DNA of 64,000 nucleotides from Plectosphaerella cucumerina. Lineage: Eukaryota; Ascomycota; Sordariomycetes; Glomerellales; Plectosphaerellaceae. A program made the position numbers and the translations under genes. Position 1 is the first letter of the stretch; every line of letters starts with the position of its first letter. Of this stretch, positions 57,508 through 64,000 are shown one piece after another. The stretch covers positions 496,001 through 560,000 of the forward strand of contig JAGPXD010000006.1 of the NCBI GenBank assembly GCA_020746995.1, read 5' to 3'. The notes below the pieces were generated by a model. The model was not told where the DNA came from. It saw only the letters and a program-made list of their open reading frames with translations, and searched no databases.

Positions 57508-58175
57508 TTCGAGACTCGGGAATGATCGAAATAGGAACGGCGATCGAACGAATGCCAGGGCCTATGGCCGGGAGTCCCGAGGGAGTTGACTGATTGACAA
57601 CGAGCTTGCCCGGTGATTCAGGGTGCCAGGAGCTTGAACTTTAACTGCCTGGAGTTGCTTCAATCAAGCGACCGTACAGGGGTGGCATCCAGGTCCAAAG
57701 CCACTTCGGAAGGTGCTCGAAGTTGATGAAACTGTATCGGCTCGGTCTAAACCTCGTTAGAGATGACAGGCTGAAGCGAGGCGACAAGATATCGACGCCC
57801 GGCAGGGTGAGGTGATGAGGTGGTTCCTTCAAAGGACTGGTGCTCGGGGCTGGGTTCAAGTTGGAAGGTGTCCAGGGCAAAAAGATGAATGATGAGCCCC
57901 TCCACGCGTTGGCGGACAAAGGCAGGGAGCTCCAAGACGCCATCCCTTATTTGGCTTAGCGTCATCTAAAGGCGAGGCGCTAGGTGCCTGGTGAAGGTGG
58001 TACAGAAGGACGTGGTCCGTGCATTGACCAGATTCCACCTCACACAACGACCGACAGTGCAATTCAGCAGCTGCCAGGTCTCCTGAAGCCGGGCTCGAGA
58101 CCATTATCAAGAACCGCTCTCCATCTGCAGCATCTGCCCCCCCTTCAACCACCTCTTGCCCACCTCGTCGCCAAC
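57508..58175. other. Divergent promoter DUF2420/RET2
   Basis: 0.67 kb between divergent starts. No named element or gene recognised. Confidence 0.55.
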
Positions 58176-59943
58176 ATGGTAAGAATTGTCTGCAGCTCCG
58201 AAACCATAGCTCCCTCTGACCCTCGATTCGCAGGTCGTCCTCGCAGCATCGATCTGCACCCGCGGGGGCAAAGCTGTCCTCTCCCGACAGTTCAGGGAGA
58301 TGCCTCGATCCCGCATTGAGGGTCTTCTGGCCTCGTTCCCCAAGCTGGCGGACGCTGGCACCCAACACACCACTGTCGAGCAGGACAACGTGCGCTTCGT
58401 TTACCAGCCGCTGGACGAGCTGTACATGGTCCTCATCACGAACAAGCAATCCAACATCCTCCAAGACATCGACTCGCTCCACCTGTTCGCTCAGGTGGTC
58501 ACCAGCACCTGCAGGACCCTGGATGAGCGGGAGATCCTCAAGAACGCATACGAGCTTCTCAGCGCCTTCGACGAGCTGGTCACTCTCGGATACCGGGAGA
58601 ACCTGACCATCAGCCAGATCAAGACCTTCCTCGAGATGGAGTCCCACGAGGAGCGGATACAGGAGATTATCGCCAGGGTACAGCACATATGCGCCCCACG
58701 GATCATGGGCGTCTTCGCTGACAAGCAGTGCAGAACAAGGAGCTGGAGGCCACCGAGGAGCGCAAGCGCAAGGCCAAGCAGCTGGAGATGCAGCGCAAGG
58801 AGACTGCGAGGAGCGGACGCGGAAATGTGCCGCCCCGGACACCAGTCTACCCCTCGTACACGGCGCCCTCGCGCCCCACGACCACGGACACGTACGACTC
58901 GTACGAGGCCGAGAAGAACAAGACGTTCAACAAGTGAGTCCCATTCTGCTGGTGCGCTCTCCCCCATCCCGGCATGGCTAACGTTGAGAACCCAGGTTGA
59001 GCGCTCCCAAGGGCAAGGGTATGCAGCTCGGCAAGAAGTCCAAGACGACCGACATGTTCGAGCGTGTCCGTGGCGAGATGGGCTCCGAGATCGACAACAC
59101 CCCACTCATCACTCCGACCGCCGCCCCGACGGCTGATCCCGTGGCCGAGTCGCGCGTTTCGACCACGATGGACCGGGACGCTATCCACGTTACCGTCTCG
59201 GAGGCCATCAGCGCCAAGCTCTCCCGCGAGGGTGCCGTCACCTCGCTGGCCATCAGCGGCGATCTCACCCTGCGCATTTCCGATCCCAGCCTGACCAAGG
59301 TCAAGCTTGACCTCCAAGCCACACCCACCCACGGCGCCCAGTTCAGGACGCACCCCAACGTCAACCGCAACCTGTTCAACGAGTCCAAGGTCATTCAGAT
59401 GAGCAACACGGCTCGCGGCTTCCCTGTCAACAACGCCGTCGGAGTGCTGAGGTGGCGCGCGACGCCCAAGGTCGACGATGCCAGTGCCTGCCCCATCACC
59501 TTCACCGTCTGGATCAACAATGACGGCGGCAAGTTCAACCTGACCGTCGAGTACGAGCTCACCGGAGGCGAACAGCTGGATGACGTCAGCGTCATCATCC
59601 CCTACCAGAGCAGCGAGCCCGTGGTGTCCAGCTTCGATGCCGCGTACGAGGTGTCGGGTGACACGGTTGAGTGGAACATTGGCTCCGTCTCGGATGAAAA
59701 CCCGAGCGGATCTTTCGAGTTCGAGGCCGAGACGAACGACGAGAACGACTTCTTCCCCATGACCATCCGCTTCTCCAAGGCCACCCCCTATGTTGATGTT
59801 GATGTAAGTATACAGTCTGGATCCTCTCCGTGCTCATCACTGACAAATCTTAGGTGTCTTCTGTCACTCTCCTGGATGAGAACGAGGAGGTGACCTTCTC
59901 CAAGGACATCAAGTCCGTTGCGGACAACTTCATCGTCGAGTAA
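58176..59943 (+). CDS. RET2: Coatomer (COPI) delta subunit
   Basis: Delta-COP of the coatomer that coats Golgi-to-ER vesicles. Exons 58176-58178, 58234-58677, 58734-58933, 58996-59803, 59854-59943; 514 residues (human 511). The first exon is just the ATG, spliced onto VVLAASICTRGGKAVLSRQF. The longin-like N-terminal domain (1 to about 140) includes VYQPLDELYMVLITNKQSNI and LHLFAQVVTSTCR. A charged linker helix follows (NKELEATEERKRKAKQLEMQ) and then a mu-homology domain from about 255, e.g. GDLTLRISDPSLTKVKLDLQ, NTARGFPVNNAVGVLRWRAT and DDVSVIIPYQSSEPVV. It ends DNFIVE. All splice phases close. Secure. Confidence 0.96.
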
Positions 59944-60459
59944 AAGTAGCCTGTGTCTTTTAGAAGCCAAAAATTCTGGGGTCAGAGCTGTCCGCGGCGT
60001 TAAAGAGGTCGGGTCAGCGTCGCCCAGCGCTGGGGCACGCCCTGGACTCGTGGGTTTAGACGGGAAGATGCCAGCCAGACCATGACCATAATGTCGTTAG
60101 GAAATCTGAATTTCCGAGCCAGCAAACGCATTGCATTTGCAACATCCTGTGCTTGCCTTGCTATCCTCAGCGTCCTTCCTTGGCAGGAGGCCAGCCCGGT
60201 GGATCGCTTTGCCAGTGACAGACAGGCCACGGTGATAACCCGGAACTGCGCGACACGCCCGAGCTTATCGGGCGGGACGTTGAATATGGCCCGTGCACGC
60301 CACCGACCCGCGACCGGGCAGTTCTCAACACCTTCAATTGGTGGGACTTGACATTTTCGTAGATCCTCGCGCGAACCTCTCCCGAGTCCAGCCATTTTTT
60401 GTCCCTCACCCCTACGAACCTGAGTAACCACCTTCGTTACCAGCATACTATCGGCGAAA
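59944..60459. other. Interval between RET2 and PDX1
   Basis: About 0.5 kb between tandem genes; 3' UTR plus promoter of PDX1. No other feature seen. Confidence 0.55.
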
Positions 60460-61841
60460 ATGGCGTCTCTCGCTTCAGCTTGCCGTCTGTCGGCGAGGAT
60501 GGTCACCAGGAGGGTGCCCGGCGAGTCCGCCGTGCGAGGTTCGTCCCAATCCTGCTCGCCCTTGAGCTATATTCTCGGAGAGCTCTTCCCGCCCTTTACC
60601 GTGCCAATTGGCTGACAAGCTCGTCGTCTCCAGGTTTCCGCTCCTCTGCACGATGCCTCGCGGCTCAGAACTTCACGATGCCCGCCCTTTCCCCCACCAT
60701 GACCGAGGGCAACATCGCCACGTGGAAGGTCAAGGATGGAGAGACCTTCTCCGCCGGCGACGTGCTCCTCGAGATCGAGACCGACAAGGCGACAATGGAC
60801 GTTGAGGCGCAGGAGGACGGCATTATGATGAAGATCATCTCCGGAGACGGCTCCAAGGCGGTCCAGGTCGGCACCCGCATCGCCGTCCTCGCCGAGGCCG
60901 GCGACGACATCTCGGCCCTGGAGATCCCCGCGGACGAGGCGCAGAAGCAGGAGGCGCCAAAGGAGACGGCACAGAAGCAGGAGTCGGCACCAAGCACGGA
61001 CGAGTCCTCCTCGGCTCCCTCCAAGAAGAGCGCCGCCCCTCCCTCGGACGGCAAGCGGCACCAGCAGAAGTACCCTCTGTACCCCTCGGTGCAGAGCCTC
61101 ATCACCCACCACAAGCTCGACGCCGACGCGGTCGCGAGCATCACGCCGACCGGTCCTCAGGGCCGCCTGCTCAAGGGCGACGTCCTCGCCTTTGTCGGCT
61201 CCATCAACGCCGAGACGCCTGGCAAGATCACCGAGCGCTTCCAGAAGCTGGCCGCCCTCGATCTCAGCAACATCAAGGTCGCCCCGAAGAAGGAGGCCAA
61301 GAAGCCCGCTGCCCCCGCCAAGGAGGCCGCTCCCGCACCCCGTGCCCTCGAGGTCTCCGTGCCCGTGACGCTGGCCAAGGTCATCGAGGTGCAGCGCCGC
61401 ATCCAGGACACCCTGGGCGTCTTCCTGCCCGTGTCTACCTTCATCGCCCGCGCCTCGGAGGTGGCCAACGACGACCTTCCCGCTTCGTCCCGCAACCCCA
61501 CCGCCGACGAGCTCTTCAACCAGGTCCTCGGCCTCGACAAGCTCGGATCCCGCGTCTCCCGCGGTGCCTACCTCCCCCAGATCGAGGCCCTTCCAGAGGC
61601 GTCGTTCCTTTCCTCCCGGCCTGCCGCTCCCCGCGCGCAGTCGGACATTATCGATATTCTCTCTGGCTCGGCGAAGAAGACCCCGGCTCCCCGGGTGCCC
61701 GAGACTGTTGCGGGCGTGTCCGCCAAGGGCACCAACGTCTTCACCCTGGTGGTTCCCCAGGGCGACGAGCAGAGGGCATCAATCTTCCTGCAACGGGTCA
61801 AGGCCATCCTTGAGAAGGACCCGGGCCGGCTGGTCCTGTGA
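60460..61841 (+). CDS. PDX1: Pyruvate dehydrogenase complex E3-binding protein (protein X)
   Basis: Mitochondrial matrix subunit that anchors dihydrolipoamide dehydrogenase (E3) to the PDH core. Exons 60460-60538 and 60634-61841; 428 residues. The intron lies in the targeting peptide: MASLASACRLSARMVTRR joins GFRSSARCLAAQNF, an Arg/Ser-rich presequence. The lipoyl domain (about 40-115) has the lipoylated Lys near 78 in EIETDKATMDVEAQ. The E3-binding domain is at about 174-212 (YPSVQSLITHHKLDADAVAS, GPQGRLLKGDVL). The remaining 200 residues do not carry the E2 acyltransferase His-X3-Asp-Gly motif, which separates protein X from LAT1. Ala/Pro/Lys-rich linkers join the domains. A reading from upstream of the presequence would skip the intron. 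Secure. Confidence 0.94.
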
Positions 61842-62567
61842 GCGGTTGAGGGCCAGGGGAGAGAATAATGAGTTGGTGGCGAGCAGCTCGCATAGCATGT
61901 ACTTGTACAGAGGCAGAAGAATACCTGAATGACATAGAGAGGATACACTTGGACGTCAGTTCACGGGGGCAGTGGGCTTGTAGTCGTATTCTGACGGGTT
62001 GCCGTGCCGCGCGACGGCGGCGAATGGCTTACCAGGAGAGAGGCGGTTGCCAACAGTACACCATACCTAAGCTGAAGATTGACTTCTCTCCTGTTGGACT
62101 TGCCAAGTAATTGCTGGTCAAGCTGAATGATAGCCTCGTATACGTTGTAGGGCTGAAGCGCTGTAGTAAGGTCCCGGTGAGGTGCTGTGCTGTCAGTGGG
62201 CCAATAGGGGCTAGCAAAAAGATGGAACAGGCGTTCATCACTGGCAAGGCCTCACGGCTTCTCGGGGTCTCAATTCGATCTTGTGAGACCAATTCATGAG
62301 CGCGTCGACCGAGGCTCTCGCTTCCCATTTCAGACCAGGTTTTTTTTTTCCGTCTGTTTCATCTGACACCGATTGACCGATACTGCTGAGAGTTGTCGCG
62401 ACGCTGCAAGTCTGCGCACCACAGTCCCCGCTGGAGCATAATCGAGGCAGGCGCGCCCACCCGACACCTCACCTCAAGCTGGTGCAGACGACTCCCAACC
62501 TGCACCCGGGCAACCTCAGACTCCCCACGCCATGCAGCCATAGTCGAAGCAGGCCTGTATACCCGCA
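61842..62567. other. Interval between PDX1 and APC4
   Basis: 0.73 kb between tandem genes, with a T-run near 62341-62349 and an otherwise ordinary promoter. No gene seen. Confidence 0.55.
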
Positions 62568-64000
62568 ATGTCCTCGGTCGAAGCAGCCTCTCCTCTCAGG
62601 CTCGTCAGCGAGACGAAATTCGACCATCAGGTCCCCGAGGGCTTGCCCAAGAGCAACCCGACTGTTGACCTATCTGTCTCCTGGGATGCGGCGGGTAAGA
62701 ACCTCCTCATCTACAGGCCGAGAGACCAGGTCGTCTCCAAGATCCACCAGTATGTGCGGCCTGGCATCGCAGCGCCGGAGCCGTTGGCCATAACATGGAA
62801 ATCCGACGGTATGCTTTACTCCACGAACACCTCTCAGAGCTGCACTGACCTTACTCCCAGGTCGATTCCTTGCCGTCGGCTGGAGCGATGGAACCGTGAG
62901 GCTTATGGGCCTGGAGAACAACAAGACTGCGCACCACATCCGCGTCTCGGAAGATACCTCGGCCAAGATCACACACATTGGCTGGTCATGCAACGGCATC
63001 AGCAGGTCCGACGGCCAGTCCAAGACAGCCACTTCATGGCAGGACCTGGTCTCCGAAGAACTCGACTTCCCAGGCAAGCTACCGACCCTGGATCTCCCTC
63101 GCGAACTTGCGTTCCTCGAGATCGACGAGTCCCTGCCCAAGATCAGCCCGTTGCCGTCCGCCAGCGCGGGCGAAGGAGAGGACGCCATGGTCTTCACGCT
63201 CAGGTCCGGCATCGACTTCCTCTTCCAGCCCTTCAACGTCGAGGCCAGCGACAGCGTCCACGCCATGGTGGTCGGCACCAGCGACGGACGCCTTCACCTG
63301 AGCGTGTACGACTCGTTCATCATTGGCGATTTCCGCTACACACTGCCCAGCTCCATGTACAGGCCGGGCGTGCTGCAGCTCGTGCATCATGCCTCTCATC
63401 CCGCCATCTCGACGCACAACCTGGTGCTGCAGCACCCGGGGGACGAGGGCAAGTCGGTCTATCTCGTGCCGATGGATTTGTCTTTCATCTCGTCGTCGCC
63501 CATTAACTTGTCGCTGCTGGCTTCTAAGCTCACGACGTTGCAAAAACTGCTTCGTTACATTCGGCAAACCCAGCTGCACATGAGCGCCGAGTACAAGAAC
63601 ACGAGGGAGCTACCGGGTCGCTTCCTGCGCGCTATTCAGGAGGACCTTGAGAAGAGTGACCATGGCCCGACGAACATCACCCAGGCTCTCTTCCATACGG
63701 TTGTGACGGGGCATGCATATGACCTGGTCAAAGAGTGGCTGGTGGACAATCTTGCCGAGAGAGTACGTCACATCCTGGATCCGCACTTTCGCTGTACTGA
63801 TGTTTTCTCCCAGGGCCACAAACGGTGGGACAAGGCCGTGACCTCGGGGCTCGAGGGCCTCCGCTCCCTCGTCCATGAGAATCTGCTACCCGCCCTGCAG
63901 CGATGCTCTATCATCCTCAGCCGGCTGCGTGGACTCGCACAATTTTACGACGACAGGGACGATATTGGCTTCTCAGTGGTACAGATAACCCGCGCCATGG
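62568..64000 (+). CDS. APC4: Anaphase-promoting complex subunit 4, 5' part
   Basis: Scaffold subunit of the APC/C ubiquitin ligase. Exons 62568-62808, 62861-63762, 63814 to the window edge; 443 codons seen, the 3' part missing. Start MSSVEAASPLRLVSETKFDH. The N-terminal WD40 propeller of Apc4 type is visible: NPTVDLSVSWDAAGKNLLIY, PEPLAITWKSDG, RFLAVGWSDGTVRLMGLENN and THIGWSCNG. Later come AMVVGTSDGRLHLSVYDSFI and a helical region (SKLTTLQKLLRYIRQTQLHM, HAYDLVKEWLVDNLAERGHK) that belongs to the Apc4 long domain. The first intron splits the WD repeat after SDG, the second follows LAER. Phases close. Good confidence from motif order. Confidence 0.9.

Overview
The window is nuclear DNA of a filamentous ascomycete (Pezizomycotina, most likely a Sordariomycete). 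The reasons are short introns (48 to 270 bases) with GTRNGT donors and CTRAC branch sites, GC-rich third codon positions, fungal-only families (YDR124W-like/DUF2841, DUF2420) and the yeast-type set of orthologues. All gene models below were built by hand from the sequence. Family names rest on recognised motifs, not on database searches.

Layout, left to right. The 3' end of the CCR4-NOT deadenylase CAF1/POP2 (+) converges on the GID/CTLH E3 ligase subunit GID9/FYV10 (-). A 2.3 kb divergent interval leads to a CBF1-like bHLH factor (+), which converges on a YDR124W-like (DUF2841) gene (-). About 10 kb without a supportable gene follows; it carries a 20-copy 8-bp minisatellite and G-rich tracts. 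Next come a YCF1-type ABCC vacuolar transporter (-), a small secreted four-cysteine protein (-), a 1062-residue Gln-rich protein with a conserved helical C-terminal half (+), the eEF1A lysine methyltransferase EFM4 (+), the PP2A scaffold TPD3 (-), a myotubularin YMR1 (+), the Phe-tRNA synthetase beta subunit FRS1 (-), ribosomal protein uS3 (+) and a NIPA-type Mg2+ transporter (-). After a 3.7 kb interval with a tRNA-like relic come an acidic DUF2420 protein (-), COPI delta RET2 (+), the pyruvate dehydrogenase E3-binding protein PDX1 (+) and the 5' part of APC4 (+), cut by the window edge.

Most genes are unlinked housekeeping functions (mRNA decay, proteolysis, translation, trafficking, mitochondrial metabolism, signalling). 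I see no biosynthetic cluster, transposon or CRISPR array.

The most unusual signal is a recurrent TAG stop followed, in the same frame, by a second reading frame that looks protein-coding. It occurs in the CBF1-like gene (69 codons, seven GMVxPN repeats that differ largely by synonymous changes), the myotubularin (116 codons), the Gln-rich gene (50 codons) and, more weakly, CAF1 (102 codons). Two of them share the octamer ACTTAGGG, and in each case TAG lies in, or at the edge of, the loop of a short predicted hairpin. That is the context described for A-to-I (UAG to UGG) mRNA editing in Sordariomycetes during sexual development. Stop-codon readthrough, C-to-T nonsense alleles or assembly errors are alternatives. 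The sequence alone cannot choose among them.
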